DNA of 64,000 bases from Scenedesmus sp. ARA3. Taxonomy: Eukaryota; Chlorophyta; Chlorophyceae; Sphaeropleales; Scenedesmaceae. Positions within the stretch are counted from its first letter, which is position 1. Each line of letters begins with the position of its first letter. Shown here in pieces: positions 22,887 through 34,899 of this stretch. The notes under the pieces are model-generated. The model made no database searches. It saw only the letters and a program-made list of their open reading frames with translations, and was not told the DNA's origin. A program made the position numbers and the translations under genes. The stretch is from assembly GCA_004335835.1 (NCBI GenBank), contig RWJK01001976.1, positions 62,001-126,000 of the forward strand, written 5' to 3'.

Positions 22887-24666
22887 CACTGTTTCGGCGT
22901 TTATGCACCCTTCGCCCTTCACTGCCAGGTACGGTGTGATGACAAAATCAAACAAATCTTTGAGACTGCGTCATAGACAAATGTAAGCCGAATGATGCCA
23001 AGAGCTGGTTGTATTGGCTGAGCGACCCGCCATCACACTGTTACAGAGGGTCACACCAGGCGTGATGTCCCTGCAACAACGTCACCCAGCCACCAACCCG
23101 CATCAGACGGGTGCACACCCTTGAGGGTCTACCATGCCATCACTCCAGCAGGAACGATGGCAGGCGTGCACGAATTGGTCATGCTGTTGTATGCAGCCAA
23201 CTGCGTGACACTGTCACAGTCACGGTGACGAGGCTGGTCTTGCAGCAGGGCTGATTGCATCAGAGCTACAACGCCATAACCCGGGGCGTTCATACACTTG
23301 AGCACACAGGACTTATAATAATCAGAGCCTATCGCAATACCGTCACACATGTACCAACATCAGTGTCAGGCAGTACAGGTGACCTGATCATGATCCCAAT
23401 ATGAACTCATCATGATCAGCAGTCGAAAGATGCCAAGCGCTGGGGTGCTCACCGTCAACCATCCACACACACTGTATGCATGGCATAGCCCTAAATCATC
23501 CTGTGCACAATCAGCAGCAGCCTGCGTGCAGTCAACCCTCAAACGGCTGCAGGCGCCTAGCATTCCAGGCTATCACCAGTTTGACTGTCATTTGACCGGT
23601 GACACATATACCAACATCAGTGTCAGGCAGTGTAGGCGGCCTGATCCCAACATGAACTCGTCATAATTAGCAGTTATCAGATGTGAGCATTGAGGTGCTC
23701 ACTGCAACCTTCAACACACACTTTAGATCAATGGCACAACTCCACATTGCTTGTCATCCTGTGGACAAGCAGCTGCAGCATGTATGCAGTCAAATAGGCC
23801 AAGGTTGTTAAAATTGCTTTCAAATCAACAGTGCAGGCCGCCTGGGTCAGGTCGGTTTTCAGCAGTAGCAGTGTTAGCGGAAAGAAAACTGCTATTCAGC
23901 TCAAACCTCTGTAACGCCGACATCAAACCTTGTCCAATGCACAGCAATAGGCAACGGTATGCCTCCACAGGCCAGTGCAGGGTGGTGTTGGGGATCATGC
24001 CAACTGTGCCGCAGCAAACGATGCAATACATTCTGCGGCGGTCAGGCACTCTGCAGACCGCATGACAGTGATAGCTCTGTTGCTTTGTTGCCTGTTCGCA
24101 GAGACGCAGAGACGTGCATGCAGACGCATCCAGTGCAACAGTGCCAGTGCATGCAATGTGCAGTGCATCACGCGCTGGCGTGCACCCATACCCCAGCCAT
24201 GCTAACACAGTAGAAGCAGCAGCAGAAACGCATGCAGTACGCGAGGTGCAAGCGCTTGTACAGCACGACAGACAAACTGACAAACGCATACCGTCCGCAT
24301 CTCTTTGAGCAAATGCAGAACAAAGGCTGGTGCAGTGCTTTTGAAAAATAACATCATAGCGTGACCACCAGCAGTCGCAGCTAGTCCTCGCGCTGTGCAT
24401 GCATGCAGACAGCGGCAGCATGCAGCAGCGCCGCATGCTCCAACCTCAAAATGCGCAGCTCAGGTATGCTCACGTGTTTGTGGGGCTCAAATACTCACTG
24501 TTTAGGCCAGATGGTGCTTTTGAGTCACACGCGACACCAACGAATCACACACGCAGCTCACGGTCCAAATAGACTCAACTAGTTTTTGCAGGCTCGCGGC
24601 ATCGGGGCGCTACGGGGTAATCAGACGGCGCGTGCGGACCATCACTGGCGCAGTGTAAGCCTTGGC
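22887..24666. other. Spacer upstream of the helicase, with a diverged tandem repeat
   Basis: About 1.8 kb between the helicase start and the end of the secreted repeat protein gene. It contains the tandem repeat at 23341-23810. The open frames around 23825-24436 show no family motif and look like chance. Confidence 0.4.
23341..23810. repeat. Two-copy diverged tandem repeat, period about 257 bp
   Basis: The segment beginning ACCAACATCAGTGTCAGGCA at 23353 recurs at 23610. Similar order is kept afterwards: CTGATC, ATGAACTC, AGCAGT, GGTGCTCAC, CAACACACAC-like and CATCCTGTG blocks. The copies have many substitutions and small gaps, so the event is old. A possible third, weaker copy lies near 22990. 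Confidence 0.65.
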
Positions 24667-25591
24667 TCAAGGCACAGGTGCTTTCTTGATCTCTGGGACC
24701 TTCACAGGTGCAGTGTACGGCTTGGCCTGAGGGGCAGGCTCACGAGCCCTCCTGATCTCCTGGAGCAGGCGCCGGCCGGGCTGCGTGGCCTTGAGCTCTG
24801 GCGCTGGCGCTGGTGCGGTGTAGGCCTTGGCCTGAGGCACAGGCGCCTTCCTGTGAACGATCATGGGCACTGGTGCAGTGTACGCCTTGGCTTGAGGCAG
24901 GGACGACGTGTGCCTTGGCCTACCAATGATGTTGCTGTTGAGCAGCAGGCGGCCAGGTTGCGTGGCCTTGAGCTCTGGCGCTGGCGCTGGTGCGGTGTAG
25001 GCCTTGGCCTGAGGCACAGGCGCCTTCCTGTGAACGATCATGGGCACCGGTGCTGTGTACGGCTTGGCCTGAGGGGCAGGCTCCTTTGGTGGCACCCTCC
25101 TGATGATCTTCAGCAGGTGCCGGCAGTGGGTGTCCCTCTCCAGGGCCTCAGCTGCGGCATCTAGCACAGTCAGGCAGGAGTGCACACAGCAGGCGGGACA
25201 GGCAGGGCCGTCAGCTGCATACATAATGTCCAGCACCCCCTCCAGCAGCAGCAGCAGCAGCAGCAGCACTGCTGCTGAGCAGGAGCAAAGGCAGTGACAT
25301 ACGAGAAGCTGCACAGCAAGCCTTGCCCTGGGTCAGTGAGCCGTTGAAATTAATGAGTGCCTGAACAAGTTTCATTTTGTATGAGTTTCAGCGGGGCGCG
25401 CAGGTTAGCTGGGCGTTGCTTGGTTCCGGAGATTATATATTCAGCCCGTAGGATCAAAGCCAAACGCCCCGACCTGCGACAATAAACCACATAATAGCTT
25501 TACATAAATTTAAATATTGCTCACCGGCGCACAACAGGCGCTCTGAGGCAATCAGCAGCCCCAGGCAAACGAGGAGTTCGGCTTTCGTCAT
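24667..25591 (-). CDS. Secreted Pro/Ala/Lys-rich repeat protein, no known family
   Basis: Two exons (25591-25525, 25274-24667) join in phase to 224 residues. The N-terminus MTKAELLVCLGLLIASERLL and a following poly-Leu stretch make a strong signal sequence. Next comes a short Cys-rich segment (ACPACCVHSC, then HCRHLL), about seven Cys in all. The rest is a tandem repeat rich in Pro, Ala, Lys and Tyr: modules built on PQAKxYTAPVP, MIVHRKAPV and APAPELKATQPGR, repeated with a period of 59 residues. It ends PEIKKAPVP and TGA. Such Pro-rich Tyr/Lys repeats recall cell-wall or extracellular matrix proteins, but that is inference; I do not recognise the family. A role as a structural or cross-linked wall protein would fit the signal sequence and repeats. 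Confidence 0.75.
24781..25068 (-). repeat. 177-bp in-frame tandem repeat in the secreted protein gene
   Basis: The segment starting CTGCGTGGCCTTGAGCTCTG at 24781 recurs almost unchanged at 24958, a period of 177 bases or 59 codons. About 110 bases show only a few differences, so the duplication is recent or being homogenised. Confidence 0.9.
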
Positions 25592-27381
25592 CGCTGGTCT
25601 TTCGGGCGATTGGGAGTGGATGCTGTCCTGTCTTCCGCGTGAATTAACATACCAGAGGATTATTACCAGTCTGATGTAAGTCAAGGCTCTTGCGATATGT
25701 GTACACAGTGTTGCAAGTTCGTCAAACCCAAACAGCTGTGGTCCTAAGACCTGGTTTCGTGGTTGAAGAAGCAGTTTGTGTCTCCGTTGATTCGGCTCAC
25801 TGCGATGAGAGCGTAGACGGCAGAGCTTGTCGTAGGGGAAGGGCGGGAGTCCCGTGGCACTGTTACGCGGTGTTATGGCCCTGTCCTTTGCCCTCCGTTA
25901 ACTCCGCTCTCTGAAAAGAGAGCGTAGGCGCTTTCACTTTCACTTTCACTGAGAGCGTAGACCTTTCAACATATAAAAAGGGCGGCATGGCGCAAAGCCA
26001 GGGTTGCTTGAATGCGTGAAGTTCAACCTGAGCCTGGATTTGTCTACATTCATGTCAGGTCTGGCTGCTGCTTGAAAAATGCAGTGCAGCTGAACAACAG
26101 CAGAGTCTGCTGTGCTTGATACAAGGACTCTCCTGGTCCAGCATTACTTGCAGGTGCGCAGCTATGCATTCTTGGTTCTTTGCAGTCTAGGAGCAGCATA
26201 GTGTTGCCATGTTAACAACGTAACGTTACAAGCATGGTCCAAACAACAGCCCAAGCGGCATGCATCAAATGTGCAGTACGCGACATGGTTTGCGGGTTAT
26301 CATTATTGCTGTGTGGCACCCTGAAGATGGCATTCACCAGGCACCAAGCAATCGGTACAACCAAGTGTAATGGACAAAACACTGTTGCATATACTGGTGA
26401 GGTGTAACCTGATGTGTCAATGGCTATGGATGCCCATGGAACTGCAATAGCCTACAGAGCCGGAATGCTGCAGGGTGCAAACAGTTTGGAACACACACTG
26501 CACAGAGATCATCAAATAGCACTGCCACACCTCACACATACACACCAAGAAACCTGACGAACAGCACGGATACCACCGCCAATCTTTCATGCTGCCTGCA
26601 GGAGTAAAAATTGCTTACTCATTTCATGAAATGAGGGCACAGGCATCTAGCACGTTTTCTATAGTAGGCAGGTGAGAAGGCAACTGCACCCTGCAAAACA
26701 TTTCGTCAACGCACCACGCGTCCGCATCCTCAAGAAAGCCTGCTGGTCCACATGCAGCCAAGCAGACAGCATCTGCCAGCTGCATGTATGGGGTTGATGG
26801 GCTTGCATGGATGGAGTTGGTTCAACAATCTGCCAAGATCCAAGGCCACCGCCTGAATGCAGGCGAGCATTGACCAACAAGAAACAATGGGTGATCAACT
26901 GGAAGTGATGATGAATGTGAATGTTGGGAGCCAGGTAGCACGCATGCACCACCTGCTGCAAAAGGGGCATGCATGCCATCAGATCAGGTAAGAGATTGAA
27001 CACTGCTGTCATCACCGCTCCACATGATCAGTTGTGCCACATGTTCATCATACGTCAGTCAAGCCTGTACTGAACAGCACCATCCAAGAGTGCCGATACA
27101 GAGCATACACAGCTGCAGCAAACATAACACTCATTGAGTTTATTGCCCAGCGTCATTTGGTGGCAAGCTGCCTGCAGCTGTGTTGCCATGATTCCTTTGC
27201 ACAACGATTGTTGATTAGCTGCCACTATGCTGGAGGCTACTGCACCCCATGTGGGATTGTGCCCAGCGCACAGCATACCAAAGACGAGCGTGGTCACAAT
27301 CAATTCATACTGCTGCTGCTGCAGTGGCAGCGTGCCGCCCCAGCGTCATCGTGATTGAAAGATCCAACAACAACCTACAGC
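25592..27381. other. 1.8-kb region without a recognised gene
   Basis: It lies between the start of the secreted repeat protein gene (minus) and the end of the metallophosphoesterase gene (minus). It holds the candidate promoter at 25807-25978. From about 25915 to 26659 there is an unusual lack of even chance frames of 60 codons, so any transcript made here would be non-coding or encode a very short peptide. Confidence 0.4.
25807..25978 (+). promoter_or_regulatory. Candidate promoter: three GAGAGCGTAG boxes, a hairpin and a TATA box
   Basis: GAGAGCGTAG occurs at 25807, 25918 and 25951. CGCTCTCT and AGAGAGCG flank a GAAA loop at 25905-25924. Three copies of CTTTCA fill 25931-25950, and TATAAAA lies at 25972. 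This is the clearest TATA box in the window. Downstream on the plus strand there is no long frame, only a 34-codon one at 26012. Confidence 0.5.
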
Positions 27382-29941
27382 CTAGACATAGCTGTTCATC
27401 TCTGTGAACAGCAAGGCCAGTGCAGCTGCCAGCACAGCTGCTGCAGCCACACGCACAGCAGCAAGCCCCCCTGCATCGCTGGTCAGCGTGTTGTTGGGGT
27501 TGATGGTGAACTGTTGCAGCACCGGCTTGGCCTTCTGCTGCCGCAGCAGCGCATGCACGCTGTGGCCAAACCACTGCGGCTGCGTGCTGCCTGTGGTGGC
27601 GTTGTGCACCACAGCTGCCACACGCAGCCGGTCAGGCCCAAACTCGGCATAGCAGTACACGTGATACCTGCAGCAGCAGCAGCAGCAGCACACAAGATGC
27701 TCAGCACTGAATGCAAGCATACAAACAGCACATGCAGATGCTTGTCATCCACCTGTCCCAGGGCAATCTTTGGCCAGCGCTCAGCTGCCGTACGATTTGC
27801 CAAGCCCATGCTGCAGCAGCACCGCCAGGCATGTTTCAGCCGTGCTGTACAGCCCCTGTGCAGTTCGCTGCATGCAGCTTGCCGCATGCTGCAGCTAACC
27901 AAGACAGAAGATTGACGACTACCACACCTAGCGTGGCACGCATGCGAACAACACTGCATGTTTTCTGTGTTAACTGACACCAGCCAGCTCACCAGCTGGC
28001 GCCGCAGTTGAACATGGGCACATTCGTGTTGGGGAAGTTGCCGGTCATGCCCCACGGCTTGATGTGCACGTGGCCGTAGAAGATGGCAGCCACATTACTG
28101 TTCGACAGCAGCCGCGCAAAGCCAGGGTCAGAGGCCAGCCCAAGCTCCCTGTGGCTGTGCAGCAGCAGCACGATGCGGCGCTGCTGTGCGGTGGCTGCAG
28201 AGAGCTCTGAGGAGAGCCAGGACATAGATGCCTTGACAGATAGGGAGGACTCAGCGTACCTGCAAGTGTGCCAGGTATGTGCAGCAGCGCGCTGAGAGTT
28301 GACGAGTGAGATAGTAGGCTGAAGCAGGGTGGGGCTGTGGTATGCTACTGCACATCTGTGCATGCTTGCTGTTGCAGGCTTGGGCACTGCAGCCAAGCTG
28401 CTCAGCATGTGAACACGTGTGTTGCGTTGCTGTTGTCTGAGTGCAAGCATAGAAAAGTGACCCGCTGCTTCTGCTGCATGTCACTGTGTGCTTGTTGCTT
28501 CCTTTGTAATGCTAATGGTGTCAGCCACCTGCCCAGCCAGCCAGCCAGCCAGCCAGCCAGCAGCCACCCACCTTGGGCTGTACTGCAGCACCACAAAGTG
28601 CCAGTCATTGTAGTCAAAGCTGTACGCCATGCTGTCAACGTCAAAGCTTGTCACGTTGTTGCGCGGGAAGTTGCCCCATGTGCTGTCATCGCAGCCGGGC
28701 GTCAGCACCGCACGCATGTTGTCCACTGCCCTCTTGGCACACACGTTGTTGTCCAGGCCCTTGTACTGCCCCGGGCAGTCTCTCACATTGTTCACATAGT
28801 CGTGGTTGCCAAACATCAGCCAAGTCGGCAGCTGCACCAGCTGCTGGCTTGAACCTGCACTCGTGGCACTGGCATCACCAACACTACTGCTACTGCCCTG
28901 CTGCTGCTGCTGCTGGGTCGCATCTGAGGCATTGCCAGCGGCAGCTGCTGCTGCTGATGCTGCTGCCGTCACCGCTGCTGCTCCCGCTGCCTCGCCATCG
29001 CCCCTAGGGAATGACGGATCGTACAAGTGCCTGAACGCGTCAAGCTCATCCTCCCTATAATGCTCCGTCATATCTCCCAGCACCACCAGCGCCCTGGGAT
29101 CCGATACAGCGCCCCCGCCAGCCTTCCATGGCCACTGCTGTAGCTCACCCACCCTGTTGATGCTGTCAACCAGCTCAGCATTGTACTGCAGTGCTCGTGG
29201 CACATCCTTCCAGCGGCTAACCACGCGGAAGAGCTGAGGGTCTGCTGACAGCAGCAGGCTGAAGGGCTGGCGGCTGGTTACGGCTGGCAGCTGCTGCCTG
29301 CGGAAGCTGCTCGCCTGGCAGACCTGCAGCAGCAGGATGGGCAGCCAGGCAGCCGCACGGAAGCATACAATGAGTGGTCAGACACTTTGCTTGTTGGCTG
29401 TGTTTAGTTTTCGCCATCTGCTAAACAGTTGCTAACGTGGCGTGGCATATGAGGTGAGTGCTGTGTGCCATACTGGCTGCATGCAGCAGCTGCCTTCCCA
29501 ACCACCGCTCAGATGCTGTCACTTGTAGCTGATCATTGCCCCTGCCATGCAGCTGCAACAGTATGTGTACTGGCTCATCCGACCCAGCTGGCATCACAGC
29601 TCATGCCAATGTAATGTGGCTCCACCTACCTTGGGTTTGGCGCCGCACCCCCTTGAGTACGTTTGTGCGCCCTTCCAGCATGTGCAAGCCAGGCCCTTCC
29701 AGCCAGGCTTGCAGCGGCTGTAGCACAGCCCAGCCTCCAGCGACATGCCAGCTTCACAGTACGTGGCAGGAACTGTCTTCTGCATGTACGGAAGTGCTGG
29801 AAGTGGGGTGCTGATGGCAGCTGCTGAGCTGGCTGTGTCAGGTGCAAGGGCTGTGGTCTTGCTCAGTTGCTGGCTGGTCAGCAGCAGCTGCAGCAGCAGC
29901 ACTGGCCAGCTGCAGCTTGCACTTCGGCTGTGCATTGCCAT
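27382..29941 (-). CDS. Secreted calcineurin-like metallophosphoesterase
   Basis: Four exons in phase (29941-29630, 29323-28572, 28259-27993, 27667-27382) give 538 residues and TAG. A signal peptide (SCSWPVLLLQLLLTSQQL) is followed by a Cys-rich module (CEAGMSLEAGLCYSRCKPGW, then ACTCWKG and GCG). The catalytic domain has the metal-binding blocks in order: SADPQLF (DxQ in place of the common DxH), VVLGDMTEHY (GD), MFGNHDY (GNHD), LLLHSHRE (His) and FYGHVH (GHxH). The C-terminus is hydrophobic (VRVAAAAVLAAALALLF), either a membrane span or a signal for a lipid anchor. It probably hydrolyses phosphate esters outside the cell or in the lumen; the substrate cannot be read from sequence. An Ala/Gln/Ser-rich insert lies before GNHD. 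Intron 2 has a (TGGC)n run at its donor. Confidence 0.88.
28529..28562. repeat. (CCAG)n run beside a splice donor
   Basis: About seven copies of CCAG/GCCA on the plus strand, read as (TGGC)n in the metallophosphoesterase pre-mRNA, starting about 10 bases after the exon 2 donor at 28571. Confidence 0.8.
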
Positions 29942-30811
29942 GGTTTGGTTGACTGTAATGAGGGCCTGCAGCTGCTGCCCCTGCTGCTAGCAAGGCTGGC
30001 TACTCCTGCACACCACACTGTGATTGTGCCGCAGCAGCCAGCCTTGGATAGATTGGCCTCACTGCACTTCTGGACGCCCAGCTGCTTAAGAATGAGGTTA
30101 TCCTTGCTCCTATAACAAGTTTAATAATGAACAAGGAATCTGCGAACCCATGCATGGCGAAAATGCAAATGCAAGGTACATCAGTCATGTGTTTGTCCTG
30201 CAGCAAAAAGTGTTTGCCAGGCGCATGGCTGCAAAGTAAGGACTGCATTGATGAACATGTTGGCTGCAATAAGTTTAGTATTTCTCATAGCGCTGAAGCA
30301 GCTGCATGCTTGGAGGTGTCGCTGCTGTATAACCAGCAGGTGCGAAGGTGGTACGCCAGGCATGAAAGCTTACCTACGTGAGTTCAAACTTCCACCAACT
30401 ATTCTTGACTATTGAAAATACGTTTTGAGGACTACACGAAGGAATCTGGCTTGACTATGGTCAAGCAGCAGGTACTGCCCGAGGTGCTAGCCAACCTGTC
30501 TTTCTTTGCTGCGTTACAACCTCCCAAGTACAAGCATTCATCACAAACACTCGTGCAAAACGCTTGGGTTGCTACTTGCTTGGCACTTGTCTCTGGTGTG
30601 ACGCGGCATGTCACTTTGTGGTCGCAGTGTCTGGGAGCAGCAGTGCGACAATATTCATGCACGCATCCAGAGTCATTTAAAAGTCTTATCGCAAGTAACG
30701 AGTAGATGAAGCCAGTGGTTGCTTGTACATGTAAGGTTTGAACAGTTGTCATCGCAGTCAAGGCAAAACATTTTTGCTGTATCGTTCACTCGTAAGTTTA
30801 GGCCTTCAGTT
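29942..30811. other. Divergent spacer between metallophosphoesterase and RimM genes
   Basis: 0.87 kb between two start codons facing away from each other. It should carry both promoters. No TATA box or repeat is evident. Confidence 0.4.
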
Positions 30812-30871
30812 ATGTTGCAACAACGCCTCAATAGCCGGATACGGCATGGCGGGCGCGCAAGCAGCAGGAAT

Positions 30872-30903
<32 letters not shown>

Positions 30904-33411
30904 CAGCAGCAGCGTCAGCAGCAGCATACAGCATGCCTGGTCCCTTTGTAGCAGACATCATGTCAACCCGCAGCTAGGTTTCAGCTGTCACAACATACTG
31001 AATTCAGCAGCCCTATCATCCAACCACCCAGCAGCAGCCAGGCGGCAGTATGCTGGAGTTGTGTGGGCGGGAAAGCGGCAGCAGAATGAACCCCCGCCGG
31101 GAAAACAGCAGCAGCCAACAGAGCCAGCAGCAAATGCTTTAGATGAAGATGAAAAGGAGGAGGATGAGTATGGACAAGGAGATGAGGAGTGGGAAGATAT
31201 TGAAGAGGGCGAGTTTGAGGAAGGTGAAGATGAGGATGACGAAGAGGAAGAAGAAGAGGAAGAGGAGGAGCCAGTCAGCAAAGTGGCAAAGATACCTGGA
31301 GGGCAGACCAGCATACAGTTCACGCCGGTGAGCCAGAGCTGCGCATTCGTGTGTCGCTGATTGTCAATCACGTTAGTGTTCTGCAGCAGCATGTGTTCAC
31401 AGCAGCATGTGTCCGCAGCAGCAGCCATGCAGCCAGCGCTGTCAGCCCAGGCTGCCTGCCGCGCACTACTTATGACTGCAAACCAACGCTGTATCACCCA
31501 ACCTGACACACATTTGATAGACACCCCAGCACCATCGCACTTCTGGTGTGCACCTAGCTCCCGTGCATGTATTCCAGTGCCGCTACCATTGGGCCTGCAT
31601 CCTCCACTCACCTGCCTGGCAGCCAGCCAAACACAAACTCCCGCTGTTATCACCCCACCCCTGGTTGCTGTATCATTTGCCTGCTACTGTTTGACCGCCC
31701 TGCATCCCCCCCACCCCCCCACCACCCCCACCCCACCCACCCGCAGGACGACTTTGTGGAGGTGGGCGTCATCTCTCGTGCTCATGGCATCCGGGGCGAG
31801 GTCAAGGTGCAGCTCATCACGGACGAGCCACGGAAGCGGCTCGGCACACCAAACCGGAGGTGCGGACGCGGCTAGAATTAATGCCTGGCTGGCTGGCCGG
31901 CTGCTGGCTGATTGGCTGGCTTGCTGGCTGGTCGATTGGCTGGTTATTGCACAGCATGGATGTACAGACAGCTGTCAGCAGCTGTGGTCAGCAGCAGCAG
32001 CAGCAGCAGCTGCAGCAGCAGGCGGCGGCAGCAGCGCGGCATGGAAGCCTGCAGCAGCTGTGCCGGCAGCGGACGCCTGTGCCATGCTGTGCGTGCATTG
32101 AAAGGCAATGTGGAAGTGCAGCAGGCGGCAGCAGCTGTGACCCCGGCCGTCGCGCCGCTGTTTGCTTAGCACTGCTGTAGCAATGCAGGCAATCAGGCAC
32201 AACACCTGCACAACAGACAACCAGCTGCCCACTCAGGCACTCACACACGCCCCTGATGCGGCGAAACGCGTGTGAAACGCACTCCACTTGATAAATAACA
32301 ATACATCACTGCTGCTGCTGCTGCCTGCAGGCTGTGGCTGCAGGCTGGAACTGGCAGAGGAACTGGTGCAGCTGCTGGCAGCAGCAGCAGCAGCCAGATG
32401 CTTCAGCGGCTCATAGTCGAGTCTGGCAGGGTGGCGCGGCCGGCATCCAAGGACAGGCGTGCTGAGTGGGCAGTGAAATTCCGGGAGGTGGCAAATAGAG
32501 ACCAGGTGAGCCGGCGGCAGCTGATGATGAGGATGCCAGTAGTGTGCATCACAGCGCAGCAGCATCTGGCTGGCTTTCAGCCAGCTGCATCATGTAACTG
32601 CTTGCTGGGGCTCCGCTGCTGCAGTTTATTGCCGGCAAATGCTGCACCTCGCTCCTGCTACACTGTTATCCCTCTTCCCGCTACCGTCTGTCATCACCAC
32701 TTCCCTGATTTGCTGCTGCTGCTGCTGCAGGCTGAGCTGCTGGCTGGCAGCAAGCTGCTGCTGGCGCTGTGTGACCGCGAGTCGTCACCGCGGGGCCGTG
32801 ACGAGTTCTTCATCACCGACCTGGTGGGGCTCAAGGCGCTGCAGCAGGGCAGCGCGGAGCTGCTGGGCATCGTGACTGAGGTGCGGCGGGTGACCAGATC
32901 AGATTGTTCGTGTGGGAGGCTGGCGCCTTGCACGCTATATGATCATGTGTGTGGTGCACTGGCAGTCGTGCACAGCAACGTGCCGCTTAGGCAGTATGTG
33001 TACTGCTGATGCTGTGTGTGCGAGGCATAGACGCTGCTTTTAACACATTGCAGCCTACTGCAGCTGAGCATGCTCTCACACTGTTACTCCTGCCGTTTCC
33101 CTGCATGGCTCCCCCTTCTCCCCTGGCAGGTGTACGACAGCACCAGCAGCTACAGCCTGCTGCGGGTGCGGCTGGCGCCTGATGAGTCAGACATCCAGCA
33201 GTCACGCTACCGCAGCATCCTTGTGCCATTCGTAGAAGATATGGTGCCAACTGTTGACGTGGCAGCAGGGCAGCTGCTGCTGAGTTTGCCTGAGGGCTTG
33301 ATGGAAACCGCCAGTGCCAAGAAGCTGCGGCGCCCGTACACGCCGGAGCAGCAGGCGCAGCTGCGACGGCAGCTGCTGCAGCGGCAGCAGCAGCAGCAGG
33401 AGCAGCAGTAG
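30812..33411 (+). CDS. RIMM: 16S rRNA processing protein RimM, organelle-targeted
   Basis: RimM binds ribosomal protein S19 and helps mature the 30S head; a nuclear algal copy should serve the plastid (or mitochondrial) ribosome. Five exons in phase (30812-31327, 31747-31859, 32331-32505, 32731-32880, 33130-33411) give 411 residues and TAG. The first 100 or so residues are Ser/Arg-rich with a poly-Ser run, as expected of a transit peptide. An acidic stretch (residues about 110-160) follows and is unusual for RimM. The RimM N-domain reads VGVISRAHGIRGEVKVQLIT; its middle has AEWAVKFREV. The PRC-barrel reads ELLGIVTEVYDSTSSYSLL and ILVPFVEDMVPTVDVAAGQL, closing with LPEGLM. The tail is Gln-rich. 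I chose ATG 30812 because what follows looks like a transit peptide; an in-frame upstream start at 30719 is possible. Confidence 0.92.
30871..30927 (+). repeat. (AGC)n coding poly-Ser in the RimM transit peptide
   Basis: A run of about 17 AGC triplets with few interruptions, inside the first exon of RimM, read as serine. Confidence 0.85.
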
Positions 33412-34160
33412 ATTGTGCGGGGATTTTGAGCGTTTGCATGCTGCCACGCCTCAGGCTAAAAGGCTGCATCCAGCTGGTATGTTGAGGTAATTTTTTACCC
33501 TTCCCCCTTTGCCTGTTCTTTCAGCCGCTCCTGTGGGGCGCGTGGCCGATGGCGACGTTGCTATGGCTTAAATGGTAACATGATGATGATGATGATGAGG
33601 TAAAATTCTTTTTGCTTCGTTACAAAAATGGGTTGTCCAACTTGCGCGATGAAGGATGTCCAAGTCAAGTCTCAGGACGTACTGCACTGAGGTGCCAGAT
33701 GCTAGGACCCACACTCTGCCAGGTTCCCTGCCTGCTGGCTAACGCAGAAAACCGTGAAAGCTGCAAGCCTCACAAGTGACATCACGTGTGCATCACAGTC
33801 AACTATGGTACAAGGCAGCCCACAAACTATGAAGCTGCAAAGTGCATCTGGAACGCCAACCAACGACGCCGCCTGCAAACTGCCACCCAATGCGTGCATC
33901 TGACCTGCTGGCAACCTGCAACCCCCATGTCTGCTGACAGCGACAGAATGTGCAGTCTGAGAATGCATGCGCTCTGGCTAGCCAGCTTCAGCTGCCAGCT
34001 GTACTGCGTCATCACCACTAGCACCTCCATTCCCCCAGCATCCCTTCACACACCACCTCTGAACCCGAACAAACAGCTTCAAGGGAAAATTGCCCTTTGC
34101 ATAGCACAGCCACAGATACCACAAGTCGCCCTGTTCCCAGCCCGCCTACAGATCACTCCA
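33412..34160. other. Convergent 3' flanks of RimM and CBS genes
   Basis: 0.75 kb between gene ends. It has a short ATG microsatellite at 33580-33598 and a minus-strand TGTAA at 33620-33624 that could serve the CBS gene. No coding exon seen. Confidence 0.4.
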
Positions 34161-34868
34161 TCAGCTGGCTGCCGCCTCATCTGCTGCTGCCTCTGCCTCA
34201 TCCACCTTAGGCTTCTTTCCCTCCTCTTGCCTGCTGCTGCCACCACCGGCGCGCTTGCTGGCCATGGCCCCTTCAGCCTTGTCCCAGCTGCCTAAGCCAG
34301 CCACCAGGGCCAGAATGTCAGTGGGTGTGACCACTCCCACCACCTCATGTGGCTTGGCGCCTTTCTCCACCACGTACACGCGGTGCACCACATTGTCGCA
34401 CATGACCTGCAGCACCTGCGGATGCAGAAAGACGAAGTATACAGTAGATGCATGGTTGCAAACGCAGCACAGGAGCAAGGCAGGCAGGCAGCCGGGCAGG
34501 CAGGCAGGCAGCCAGGCAGGCAGCCAGGCAGGCAGCCAGGCAGGCAGCCAGGCATGCAGCCAGGCAGGCAGCCAGGCAGGCAGGCAGCCAGGCAGGCAGG
34601 CATGCAGCCAGGCATGCAGCCAGGCAGGCAGGCAGCCAGGCAGGCAGGCAGGCAGGCAGCCAGGCAGGCAGGCAGGCAGCCAGGCAGGCAGCCAGGCAGG
34701 CAGGCAGCCAGGCAGGCAGCCGGGCAGGCAGGCAGCCAGGCAGGCAGGCAGGCAGGCAGGCAGCCAGGCAGGCAGCCAGGCAGGCAGCCAGGCAGGCAGC
34801 CAGGCAGGCAGGCAGGCAGGCAGCCAGGCAGGCAGGCAGCCAGGCAGGCAGCCAGGCAGGCAGGCAGC

Positions 34869-34899
<31 letters not shown>

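Noticed and set aside
23825..24436. 203-codon minus frame rich in Cys
   Set aside because: No motif, no signal peptide with plausible continuation, and chance frames of this size are common in this GC-rich sequence.
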